Source: Amia ocellicauda
Lineage: Eukaryota; Chordata; Actinopteri; Amiiformes; Amiidae
Direction: 5' to 3'
Length of the DNA: 64,000 nt
Assembly (NCBI RefSeq): GCF_036373705.1
Contig: NC_089855.1
Span: forward strand, 34,155,219 to 34,219,218
The position numbers and the translations under genes were made by a program. The stretch's first letter is position 1. Every line of letters starts with the position of its first letter. Shown one piece after another: positions 43,541 through 54,889 of this stretch. Below the pieces are notes generated by a model that was not told the origin of the DNA, did no database searches, and saw only the letters and a program-made list of their open reading frames with translations.

Positions 43541-46366
43541 CCTTACGGAAATGTAATATATGCAGAATATATTTTTCAAAATGTTATTGGAAAAAACTAT
43601 ATATTTTAATATAGCCGTTTCAATACACTGTCATATATTCCTTGAAAATATACTACAATATATTGTATCATACTGCAATATATTTTAAAATATATAAATT
43701 ATTGCTGTGTTTGTATATTAATATATATATTTTACAAAACATATCAAATTAAAATTAGCTTTATTGGCGTGACCAGAGTCCTCTACAATACAACAGAGTA
43801 TGTACAATACAACAGAGTAATACAATAACATGAAAATATAAACAGAGATGTGAAAATACAAACATGGAATTAAGCAAGAAAATACATAAGAAATACATTA
43901 TCAAAAAATCAAAATATAGTTTAATATATATTACAATATATTGTCTTTTCTGGAAAATATATTACAGTATCTTATATTATACTTTAAAATATGTAAATTG
44001 CAGTTTTTGTATATTGTGAAATACATTAAGATATTTTTAAAACATAGAAATGTGAATTATGGCCACTTTTATATACTGAAATACATAATACTTTATACAT
44101 TTTTTCAAAACTTCTAAATATATTGTTAACATACTTTTAAATATAAAACATATACCTTGATTGTCCTCTTAACCACTTCAACTCCAGATGAAAATGAAAA
44201 CCCTTCCCAGGTACCAGATTTTGAAAATAATGATAATGATAACACCTGATATTGCTTTAAAAATGTAAATATATGATGGATAAAAAAAAAGCAAAATGTA
44301 TTTCATTAACCCTTTACGCTCCCGTGTTCAAGAGAGAAAAACACTTTTTTTGTTTAGAACATATAAAACAATGCAAATGCGATATACATAACTTTTTAGT
44401 TTACAATAGTATACTTTATAATTACGTTTTTTGTAATAATAAAAACAATACACTAAAATGCAAATAAACAAAACACAAATAATATGAAATTAATGCAATG
44501 AAAATGCACTGAAACGCTATAATAATAATAAACAATGAACAGTAACTATCAACTAAAACTCAGTCACAATCAAAACCTGTGCCATCACTGGCTTGTTCTG
44601 TGCCATGTATTGAAATGTTCAATACAATACACTGCGCTACAGGGCGCCGCATTGTGATGGATCTGGCTGCCGCAAACGCTGCTTCACTGCCTTGTATTCA
44701 GCACTGTTTTCTGAATGTATCTTGTCACAGCACTGTATAGCTTTTGTAAAAACGACATAAACTACAACTTAACAAGTACAACTAACAATAAAACGAGCAT
44801 TAATATAAAACTATTTATATACTTGTAGAAGGTGAATGGTTGCCGCAATAGACAGAGACTTCTAGACGCGCACAGTGAAGTGGAAACTGTAAACGCATGC
44901 GATTGTATAAAAACGACACATCGCCTCCGCCTGGGGCCATTAACACTGAAATACACAGTGTCCAGATGAAGGGCTGTGTCCTCCTCTCCATCAACGGGGG
45001 ACGAAGCTCGTTGAGTCTTCCTGATGTCCCCTTGTTTAGTGCCCGGACGTCTTTGGTTGCATCTGTGAAAATAAATAAATTAGTAAGGAGAGAATTAAAT
45101 TATTAACATTATTATTATCAATGGCGGGGTGAATACAAAGTATGTATGTGATGTTTACACAAATCAAGTATTGACACGACAAGTCAAAACTATGCTTTTT
45201 ACCTGGATTTGATTCACAGAAAAATCACTAGGGATGAAAACAAAGAGTAAATAATAATAATAATTGACACGCCGTTTTCATCAGAATATAACTGTTTTTG
45301 AACGATTGATCACCTGTACAACTTCCATATCATTAGAATAACAAAACAAAAACAGTCCAGAGTCGCACACAAATAGAAAACACTGGATTTCATTTCTCAT
45401 ACCTGTCTGAAATCTCCATCGGCATCTTGCCCTGGTTTCAGTGGAAACTCTGGTCCTGATCGCCATTAGTTTAAACTCAACAAAACAAACACTGGCGCCG
45501 GTGACTCAATCCCAAAAAACACACGTCCGCAACAAGTCTTTAATCCTTGTCTGTTTGAAATCTCTTCATTTAGTTCTTAATGCTCAGGAAAACATTTTAC
45601 ATAAATAACATAAAGCAAAAAGGAATCTGCATCTTCTCTGCACAACTCATTCAAACCTTCTCTCCGTCTCCCTCTGTCGCATCTCTCTCCTCCAATCATC
45701 TGCGAGTATCAAGGGTTTCAAACTTGATTGATAACAGAGCATATCACGTCAGCTCAGAGCCTATACGGCTCAAACTCATTATAGATAATAGATGGATAAA
45801 TGGATAGATCGCTAGAGGTCATATATTAGGAATGCATATTTTATTAATGTAAAAAATATTAAACAAATATGTACTTGTATATACAGTTGAGACTTAAGTT
45901 TTAGCACCCTTAGTTTTTAAAAGCATTATTCACTAATTTAGTTTAATATGCATTTCATTATTTCAAACTGAGCCGCAGTGAAGATTCCAGTTGATTGAAC
46001 TGAGTTAAGACAGATACAGGTCTGTAGAGTTGCAGATATTGGCAACCCCTGTCTAAAGCCCAAGTCCAGCTGAGCCCAGCCTAACCAGCTACTACCCACT
46101 TGGGCCCCAACTTTGTCCAGTCAAATTATACCATGGCTAGTAGACAATAAATACCTCCAATAACTGAGTTTGAGACTCAGGCATTTCACTACAATGCAAT
46201 GTTAAAAATGAATTATTGAATTTGGAAATAATATATTTTGTGAAATATATTTTGTAAAAATTACAAATACATTTGGTGAAATATATTAATGTTAATATAA
46301 TGCATTTTAGATATAATTTAGGAAAATTACATTTTATTGCATGATATTTCCTTTCCGTATGTGTTT
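43541..46366. other. Inserted DNA within the Tc1 shell
   Basis: 43541-44165 is AT-rich with repeated ATATATTTTAAAATATAT-like blocks. A piggyBac-like repeat follows (44169-about 44935). From 44936 to 46366 no gene was recognised; a Tc1-type terminus-like sequence (CAGTTGAGACTTAAGTTTTA) stands alone at 45886. Confidence 0.45.
44169..44935. mobile_element. piggyBac-like repeat, right end missing
   Basis: Begins TTAACCACTTCAACTCC. Shares its internal sequence with 51275-52193, for example GTGATGGATC and AACGCTGCTTCA blocks. Similarity fades at about 44935 and the right end was not found. Confidence 0.55.
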
Positions 46367-46667
46367 GAAAACAAACCATGAAGAAGATCTTTAAGTGTAG
46401 ACTTTCATCTTTAATTTGAGGATAGTTGGATCCAAATTGGGTGAACACTGTAGGAATTAGGGCTTTGCTCAAAAAATCGTTATGGCAATATATCGTGACG
46501 TACTCCTTGCTGATGCACGCATCGATGAAGATGATCTTGCAGCAAATGCTGTGACGGCAGTTTTGAAAAAGAAACATCACCTATACACATTTGTTCCTCA
46601 ATGGGAGAACTAAACATGTATATTACTCTCTCTGATTATCATAACTTGCTATTAAATCAATCGTACA

Positions 46668-48475
46668 CAGGGTTTTTCCTGGCTCAGAATGGGCCTTTGG
46701 GAGGTGACTATACACGACGGTAAGCATGATCGGTCCACGTAAAGTAAAGGCAACGAGTTACCTTATGACAGAAATCTGTGCATTTTCTTGTTATGTCTGA
46801 CCATTTGATAAACAAAAGTCTGTCATGCTTGAATAAATGAAACCCCATTAACAAAGCTGATTAAAAAAAAAAAAAAAAAAGAATTGGAAGGGGGGAGGCA
46901 GTCAGTTGCAGAGGTCATCCTGCTTCAGAGCATTTCACCCTCCTCTTTTTATTAACTAAATAAAAGGATCTGACAAGGCCATGGTAGTATATTATACTAC
47001 CAACAACCAAAATAACTATATACAAGTAAAAAAAGAATACTAAACAGGGAAACAGAATTACGATCATCTGTTTTTTTTGTAAATTGTCACTTTAGGCCTT
47101 ACAGAGACACAGGCTATTCTTTACAAGAGCTCCTGTCAATGTTGCTGCAGACAGTAACTCATCCCTGCCAGCACACTGCCATTGCGTTTTATTCTAGCAC
47201 TGTCAGTGGCGATCATAGTGCTGTAAACAGACTCAGCATCTATGATTTGTTTTTGAAGGGTAAGGTGTTTTTTTTTTTTAATTTATTTTTTCCAGATTCC
47301 ATATTTCTACTTTGTATTTGTTTTTGTTGCTGTATCGCATCTTTCTGCTCTGTCTGAATTTCGTCTATTTTGCCTTCCCTATGTGCGTCTGTGAGCTCTC
47401 ATACATTCACGCAGCGCAGCCTAGCCTGCTCGGATATGGATTTGGGAACAGGGCATGGAATGCGGCCCCCCTCTCGCCTCTGGGCCGTCACCAAAAAAAA
47501 CATGCGTTTCTCAAAGGACCGGTATCTCGGCACTGCTTATACGGAAATGGCCGTAACTAGGCTCATTCGAAAGCTAGAGACCTGCGGTTTTCGGGAGTGA
47601 CAGCTTTGAGCACCGGCTTTTTTCAGACACCCCGTTCACACTTGTGGTTTTAGGAGGCCTAAGTGCATTCACATATGGAGGCGAAAAGGTGGCCTAAACG
47701 AAATGCATGCCGGGAAGTAAACAAATCTGCTCAAACAAACCAGTGACACAGGACATTAGGTCTGCTTACAGGTGTATGCGATGTATTTATAATCACAACT
47801 TATTAATATCGATTGTCTATTGTTCGGTTCTATATTTTATTTGAAAGTAATCTGAACCCTTTGCAGCCGAAGCTTTCTAAAATAATTAAAAATGTGCTGG
47901 TTCAATGGGGAATCTAATTAATATATTTCCATTTTCAAATGTCTATCTTCGGTTCTGCAAGTCTAAAAGTGCCGTTATACAATTCACCCGAAAGCGAAGC
48001 ACCTTTATTAGGACATCCACATTAAATCACAAAAAATCGTATGCATTAGTAAACAGTGTGCAGCTGTCTTGGTGCGCGTGTTTACTCAGTTTATTCTGTT
48101 CATTTCGCGTCTCTCAGACACGCAGTCTCTGGGGGCGGGGCTTGAGATGCATCACACGCTGGCGCGTTCACATATACATTTAGGCTGGCATTAGGCCGGG
48201 TCGAAAAGCGGAACTAGTTCTGACCCGGCCCATGGCCGGCCTAAATCTATGACCCCGTTCACATATGAGCCTAAATCTCAAGTGTGAACGGGATCTTATA
48301 TGACGTAGAACACTCGTCCCGCGATTTACAAAGGGCGGACCACATTCGGAGAGGATTTGAAATGCTTTTTTTTTTTCTTCAATTCTTATCATTTTGGAGC
48401 TGGTGATTTTCCTTTGGCGCTCGCTAGAACCTCTTTGGGGGGCGCCAAAAATTCCTCTATGCAGGAAAAACCCTG
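46668..48475. mobile_element. Nonautonomous DNA transposon with 14-bp inverted ends
   Basis: Ends CAGGGTTTTTCCTG and CAGGAAAAACCCTG are exact complements, and GTACA flanks both sides (46663-46667, 48476-48480). The 5-bp duplication is unusual for a CAGGG terminus. It contains an A-run (46862-46880) and the MITE at 47631-48292. No transposase seen. Confidence 0.7.
47631..48292. mobile_element. MITE with CCCGTTCACACTT ends
   Basis: Exact 13-bp inverted ends (47631-47643, 48280-48292), with further complementary blocks inside (GGCCTAAG / CTAAATCTCA; CGTTCACATATGAGC). No clear target duplication was seen. Confidence 0.6.
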
Positions 48476-48841
48476 GTACATGACTGATACATCAATATAC
48501 ACAATGTCGGTGTCAATAAAATTACTACTGAACAGATTTAATATAAAATTTGAAACGTGTCTGCAGTAGCCATTTTTTCCATATGGGTCTGAATGCGCTA
48601 TTGAAATGGCCCAATATAAATAAATAAAAAACACATTTATTCCCTTTACCTCATGTTTAAAAAAATGTAAATCATGATATATTCAAGTGCTTGTCTATAT
48701 TACACATCTGTAGTTGTTTTTAGGAAATCGGTTGGGACTTGGCATTTATGAGCATGAAAATAAGAGGCGCGCCGGCTGAACCCATCCCCCACACAGCACT
48801 GCTGCCGGCTCAAAAGTGTCAAAACTAGTTTCAATTCAGAG

Positions 48842-49674
48842 TAGAGGTCTTCACGGGTCCAAAAATATGTGCCCGGAAATGTGCTACCCGGACCCGACTA
48901 TTATTTAAAATCTGGACCCGGACCCGGCTGGGACACACAGACCCGATTGAACCCAATCGGCACAGATCCCACAGCTAATTACTATTAACAAGTTAATTTA
49001 CAAGTTGTGAAAATAAAACTTTGTGTCTTACCTAATGCAACGCTAGTATCTTCTCTCCTGTACCTGACCATGACGTACAGTCCATCCTCCTTTCCAGGAA
49101 AGCTGGTAAAATAACATCCATGTTGCTCCTCTTGCTGATTGAAAGCGCATGTATAATCCACTTATTATTTCAGTTCAAAAGCCCACTTGCTGTCACGGTG
49201 GCGGAGGACAAACGCGACTTTGCAGCTTTACAGTTTTTGTGTATCTGGCATAATACGATGACTTCCACTGTTTGCCCTTTTGAACTATAATAAGGACTGC
49301 TCGTTCAGTGCCAGGCCGCTGACGTTAGCATTACTAATCTGCTGTCATTGTGCTCTTGAGACGTGTCTGGCGTAGATTTAGATACAAAGCAAACGAACTC
49401 CAACCACGATATCTCAAAAATCGCGCTGACGCCCATAATGCACTTCGGTTTACGTCATCTGTCAAACACCGATATGGCGGAATAAGTCCCGCCTTCTAAA
49501 TAAAAGAGCCAATTGTCAATTGTTAAATTCATCGCGTCATTCGGGTATTACACACAATGTTAAACAGACCCGGGACCCGAAGTAAAGAATGGGACCCGAC
49601 CCGGACCCGGCTGACCATTTAAAATATGGACCCGTACAGGTCCTCGGGTTCGGGTGGACCCGTGAAGACCTCTA
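48842..49674. mobile_element. hAT-type nonautonomous element, 833 bp
   Basis: Exact 19-bp inverted ends TAGAGGTCTTCACGGGTCC, flanked by a perfect 8-bp duplication ATTCAGAG (48834-48841, 49675-49682). Subterminal regions on both sides carry many CCCGG/GGACCCG motifs. No transposase inside. Confidence 0.9.
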
Positions 49675-50057
49675 ATTCAGAGTACTGAGTTTAATATACT
49701 GCGGTTTTATTTAAACACGTGTTCAATAATAATTGAAAACATATTTATTCCAATCTGAGAAGAAACAACGAAAATTAATTCGGATTAAGCCAAAACAACG
49801 TCAATTCCACATGATAATTATTTAAAACTAAATTACAAAGCTGTTGAATTGCTGATACGTGTTTTCGTATTGCTTTATATAATATATATTATAAATATAT
49901 CGTGTGTTACTCGAAACCTTGTAAGCAAAGTGGTCCAGTTATTGTGGCGCAGATCTGCAGAATCCCACCGATCCCATTGGTGGAGCAGCGCACATATAAC
50001 GAATGTGACCAGCTGCGCTGGCATCAGGGGTGTGACATACAGAAACAGCACCAGGCT

Positions 50058-50224
50058 GCTTTTCCCTTACTGTTTAGCTAGACATACCCTCTGCATCCAA
50101 GGTGCAAGTGTAGCTGCAGAGAGGGTGTTCTCCACCACTGGAGACATTGTTACAACTCAGATAAGTGCTCTGAAAGCTGAGCATGTTGATCAACTGTTGT
50201 ATCTGCAACAAAAATCTGAAAACA
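50058..50224 (+). pseudogene. hAT transposase C-terminal fragment
   Basis: Reads LCIQGASVAAERVFSTTGDI then ALKAEHVDQLLYLQQKSEN, the conserved hAT dimerisation motif (family form: SVPSERVFSTAGDIV ... EHVDQLLFL). The N-terminal and catalytic parts were not recognised. Confidence 0.88.
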
Positions 50225-51061
50225 TGTTACACCTTAGCTGCCAGTACAAGGCCACTTTTAAGAATGTTAAAACAGTTTTATGTATTTTTTTATTATTATT
50301 ATTATTTATTTTTTAGACAACTGATATGTGAGGTGGACATTCTTACAGCAAATAGAAGTGCACTTAAAGTCAAGTGAAACCAGAATATTATTGTTGCATT
50401 AAAAAAACTTAAAGCATAAGAGTCAACAGAAAAGGCAATTTTAAAATAAAAATAATATTTTATTTGCATTTATTAATAACTCTGGGATAAGAAACATAAT
50501 ATTTTATTTTACTTTCAAGATCTCTGTGGGCCTGAATTTTAAGTGTTTTAACTTGTCTGAACCTTAAGGCTTTGCTTTATACAGAATAGTAAAGAACAGC
50601 TGTTGTACTAAATTCTGTGTAGGACATGGTCATTATTCAAAATCAACATGTATTGTGATACGTATCGTATCGTGGCCTCTGTATCGTGAGGTTGTAGGCA
50701 ATACCCAGCCCTAGTAGGAATTACACCAATTTTTATATGTGTTCCCCCCAATTTTAGGGGTTCAAAAGTATTTGGGCAAACTAACATAATCATGAATTAA
50801 ATTTGTTTCAATACTTGGTTTAAAAGTCAACAATCACGAGAAGACATCACCAGAGTAAATACAGAATGTTTACCACAAGATGTAAACAGGAAACAGGAAG
50901 ACCAGATTAGAGTTTGACAAGAAACTTCAAAAGAACTCTGTACATTTCTGGAACAACATCCTATGGACAGATGAGACAAAGATCAACTTGTACCAGAATG
51001 GTGGGAAGAGAAGAGTATGGAGAAAGGAAGGAACTGTTCATGATCCGAAGCATACCACCTA

Positions 51062-52514
51062 GGGCTACAACTATTGATTAGTATGATAATCGATTATTCT
51101 ATACTTAAAACGATAAATTATTCAAATAATCATAACAACAAAAACATTGTTTTATTATCAATGCATTCTTATCGGGTCCTGGTGCCAACATGGCATCCTA
51201 TTCTCGAGTTTGCTGAACTCTGTAAATACAGGGCTCTGATTGCCCTGAGGAGGACTAGACATTTTACATTACATTTAATGACTTCAACTCCAGATGAAAA
51301 AATGAAAACCCTTCCCAGGTACCAGATTTATAAAATAATTATAATAATGATTTAAATGCCTGAAATTGCTTTAAAATGTAAATATATGATGAATGAAATA
51401 TACAAAAAATAACCAAATTGTGTTTTTCATTAACCCTTTATGGTCTACATATCCAGGTTTAAGGATTTTTCAGCAAAGAAAACAATCCAAATGCAAATGT
51501 AAAACAACACTAAAATGAAAATAAAAATATTAAACAATACACAATACAATACACTGAAACACTAATAATACACAATACACTGGAACTCGTATTAAAATAA
51601 TAAACAATACACTGAAATGCAAATGAAAATACACCCGAAACACTGTAATAATAAACAATGAACAGTAATTATCAACTAAAAGTCAATCTATAAAAACTTG
51701 TGCCATCAGTGGCTTGCTCTCTGCAATTTATTGAAATTTTAAGTACAATAAGCTTGGGAGACAGCGCTACAGGGCTCCGCGCAGCATTGTGATGGATCTT
51801 CAGCAAACGCTGCTTCATTGCCTTCTATTCAGGACTTTCTATTCTATTCTGAACGTATCTCGCCACAGCACTGTATACCTCTTGGTTAACACTACATAAA
51901 CTATAACTGAACAAGTACAACTAATAATAAAACTAGTAATTATAATATATAACTATTATTATACTTGTAAAAGGTGAGTGGATTGCCGCAATGGACAGAA
52001 GACTTATAGATGTGCACAGGTACATGGATAGTCTAAACATGCGATTGGATAAAAACATGGCGTGATCGCCGTCCCCGGCTTTCAATTCACATTCTACAAG
52101 ATCAACACTGGCTTTGGGAATGACATGAAACTACATGGTATTGAGGGTTTTCATTTGACGTGTGTGTGTACATCATGGTATTGAAGTGGTTAAATGCTCA
52201 GCCCTGTTGTCCTCCATAGTGCCAACATATGTTTCAAAATTCTATGTAGAATTTGACATGCCTGAAACATGCACTTAATCCACGTGTCTTCCATCACTGT
52301 GCACGTATGCGCAGTATCCCACATGTCTACAGCAACTGAGCATTAGCGAGAAACCGATTAATTTTAACCAAGAAAATCTAGTGTGCTTGTATTCAAAAGT
52401 CACTTTTAAGTTATTCTGTACCTTTGGAAAATTGTGTCTACATGTGCCATGATTGAAGACAGATGATTATATGCATGTATAGGTATGTCAAATTTTGAAT
52501 ATAATTTTCATCAG
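51062..52514. mobile_element. hAT-like end and associated repeat DNA
   Basis: Starts AGGGCTACAACTATTGATTA followed by ATCGATTA-type sequence, a common hAT-like terminus. It breaks the Tc1 transposase after HDPKHTT. No matching right end or 8-bp duplication was found; the piggyBac-like repeat at 51275 lies inside. Confidence 0.5.
51275..52193. mobile_element. piggyBac-like nonautonomous element, TTAA-bounded
   Basis: TTAA at 51275-51278 and 52190-52193 bounds ends TGACTTCAACTCC and TTGAAGTGG (canonical CCACTTCAA seen at 44169). Length 919 bp. An internal TTAACCCTTTATG at about 51434 may be a second nested end. Confidence 0.6.
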
Positions 52515-53326
52515 ATACAATCTTGGCAGCAGAGGCTATTCAAAGGGACTTAGATAATATTCAGTTGTGGGCTGACACCTGGCAGATGAAATTCAATGTG
52601 GACAAGTGCAAGGTATTACATGCAGGTAACAAAAATATCCACTATAATTACACTATGGGAGGTACAGATCTAGATGAAGTAACACATGAGAAAGACCTAG
52701 GAGTCTAGGTGGACTCCTCACTCTCCCCATCCAAACAATGTGGGGAAGCAATAAAAAAGGCAAACAGAATATTAGGGTATATTGTCAAAAGTGTAGAATT
52801 TAGAACAAGGGAAGTAACATTAAGACTGTAAATGCACTCGTTAGACCTCATCTGGAATACTGTGTACAGTTCTGGGCACCACACTTCAAGAAAGATATCG
52901 CTGATCTAGAGGCAGTTCAGAGGAGAGCAGCCAGACTTATTCTAGGTCTTAAGGGAATGCCCTATTCGGAGAGACTGAGGGAACAGAACCTTTTCACCCT
53001 GGGACAGAAGAGACTATGTGGTGGCTTGATTCAAGTGTTCAAAATCTAGAAAGGCATCTACCACATCAAACCAGAGGAGCTTTTCCAGATCAGCAGGGCC
53101 ACATCCACCCGGGGACACAAATGGAAATTGGGCTTCAAGGAACTCAAGATGGAAAACAGGAGACACTTCTTCACACAGAGTTGTCATAATCTAAAGCGAT
53201 GTGGTTGAAGCTGAAAATTTGTGAACATTTCAAACAGACTGGATAGTATCCTTGGATCACTTAGTTATTAATGGACACCAGATGAGCATGATGGGTAGAA
53301 TGGCCTCCTCAAGTTTGCAAACTTTA
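52515..53326 (+). mobile_element. CR1-like LINE, 5'-truncated
   Basis: Reads AEAIQRDLDNIQLWADTWQM, KFNVDKCKVLHAG and EKDLGV, then a stop, with shifted remnants of the C-terminal ORF (KANRILGYIVKSVEF) and the GGCCTCCTCAAGTTTGCAAAC 3' tail type. Same family as 36602-37036. Confidence 0.85.
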
Positions 53327-53645
53327 TGTGTGAAGCATGTTATGGCATGGGCATGCATGGCTGCCAAGAGAACTGGTTCCCTTGTATGTATTGATGATAT
53401 GACTTCTGACAAAAGCAGCAGGATGAATTCTGAAGTGTTTAGGGCTATAGTCTCTGTTCAGATTTAGACAAATGCTTCAAAACTCATTGGATGCTGCTTC
53501 ACAGTGCAGATGGACAGTGACCTCATGCATACTATGAAAGCAACCCAAGACTTTAAGGTGAAGAAGTGGAATGTTCTGCAATGGCCAAGTCAAATCACCT
53601 GACCTGAACCTTGAACCTGAATCACCTGCATTTCACTTGTTGAGG

Positions 53646-53994
53646 AGGAGGAAGAGGAGATGAAGTACTGGTGGAATGAACTTTTAATGAGAGCACTGAG
53701 GGGAATTTATAATGAGGAAAATAATCCCCCGTTTTTTACTTTTGCCCCGTTTCATATCCTTTCCCCCCATGCAATATTTCCCACCATTTTTCCCCCCCAA
53801 TCTGGTAACCCTGCTGCAAGCACCCCCCACAATATGTGATCACACCCCCCACCCCTACTAATTTAGATGTAGATTTGTATAAAATTAAATAATAATATTA
53901 TGTTTGCATTTTAATAAATTGGAAAGCAATGCAAACAGATGCAGAAAGTTTCATTTTCTTTTTATTAAGATGAAGTGGTACAACAGTTTTTATA

Positions 53995-54039
<45 letters not shown>

Positions 54040-54489
54040 ACTATTTTGTATTAACACGTGCTGTACCAGTAAGCAGAATCAAAATGTGGCAGCCAGAGAA
54101 GAAATGTACCCATCTAGCAGATGTTAAATGAACCACTATAAACCCGGATGTGGTAAATCTACCTGAATCTATACCATTTTACAGTGCATGTGTTGCATGA
54201 TTACTATTACTTGTGTTATTGTTATTTCACAGTAAATCATACTGTGTATATGTATATATATCCCATAACAACATAACACACGTAATAGTAATCACACAAA
54301 ACTTGTAATGTTTTGCATTCTGCATATATTTGCTATATTTACTGATTAACAAAATACTTGTAGTTTGAATGTCTTTGGTCTTATTTTGTAGCTTGATTGA
54401 AAACAAGAAATAGAGAGAGATATCTTGTATCGCCCAAACTTCTAAAAAAAAAAATAGAGATATTATTTTTAAGTCATATCGTCCAGCCC
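53646..54489. other. Insert in Tc1 shell, hAT-like right end
   Basis: Ends GTCATATCGTCCAGCCCTA, an hAT-like terminus, directly before the Tc1 sequence resumes. Contains C-runs (53720-53850) and (ATT)n at 53995-54039. The matching left end was not found. Confidence 0.45.
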
Positions 54490-54889
54490 TAAACTGACGG
54501 CAGAATGCCCCAAGAACAAGCAGGAATTAAAGACAGCTGCAGTACAGGCATGGCAGAGCATCACCAGGGAAGAAACCCAGCATCCGGTGATGTCTATGGG
54601 TTCCAGATTTCAGGCAGTCATTGACTGCAAAGGATATGCAACCAAGTATTGAAACTCACAATTTAATTAATGATTGTTAGTTTGTCCAATTATGTTTGAG
54701 CCTCTAAAACTGGGGAGATCACATATAAAAATGTTCACACAATTTGGATGTCACTTCTCTCAAATTAAAAATGAAAGTCTATACTTAAAGTACATCTTTA
54801 TTGTTTCCTTTCAAATCTATTTTGGTGGCGTACAGAGCCAAGATGATGACAATTGTGTCACTGTCCAAATATTTATGGACCTAACTGTA

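Larger units (their letters stand above)
46458..50713 (+). mobile_element. hAT element with 8-bp target duplication, itself invaded
   Basis: Ends TAGGGCT / AGCCCTA, flanked by an exact 8-bp duplication GTAGGAAT (46450-46457, 50714-50721). Removing it restores the Tc1 sequence of the host element. It contains the C-terminal hAT dimerisation segment at 50085-50215 and three nested elements (46668, 47631, 48842). Confidence 0.87.
43466..54887 (+). mobile_element. Tc1-like element, family H copy 2, outer shell of a nest
   Basis: Left end CAATTAGGTCCATAAATATT after TA (43464-43465); right end complementary, with TA at 54888-54889. Pieces that join in family order: 43466-about 43540, about 46367-46457, 50722-51061, 53327-about 53645 and about 54490-54887. 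Transposase remnants include RRVWRKEGTVHDPKHTT (before 51061) and SLVCIDDMTSDKSSRMNSEV (53370-53440). The rest of the 11.4 kb is inserted DNA. Confidence 0.82.

Noticed and set aside
46137..46580. 147-residue minus-strand frame
   Set aside because: It crosses the boundary between Tc1 and hAT DNA (46457/46458), so it cannot be an ancestral gene.
47139..47560. Overlapping plus-strand frames in the nest
   Set aside because: Inside a nonautonomous transposon, low-complexity hydrophobic translation and no family match.
50608..50793. Small minus-strand frame over the hAT right end
   Set aside because: Spans the terminal repeat and target duplication; artefact of the junction.
53904..54131. Open frame with a poly-Tyr run
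   Set aside because: Translation of an ATT microsatellite inside an inserted repeat.
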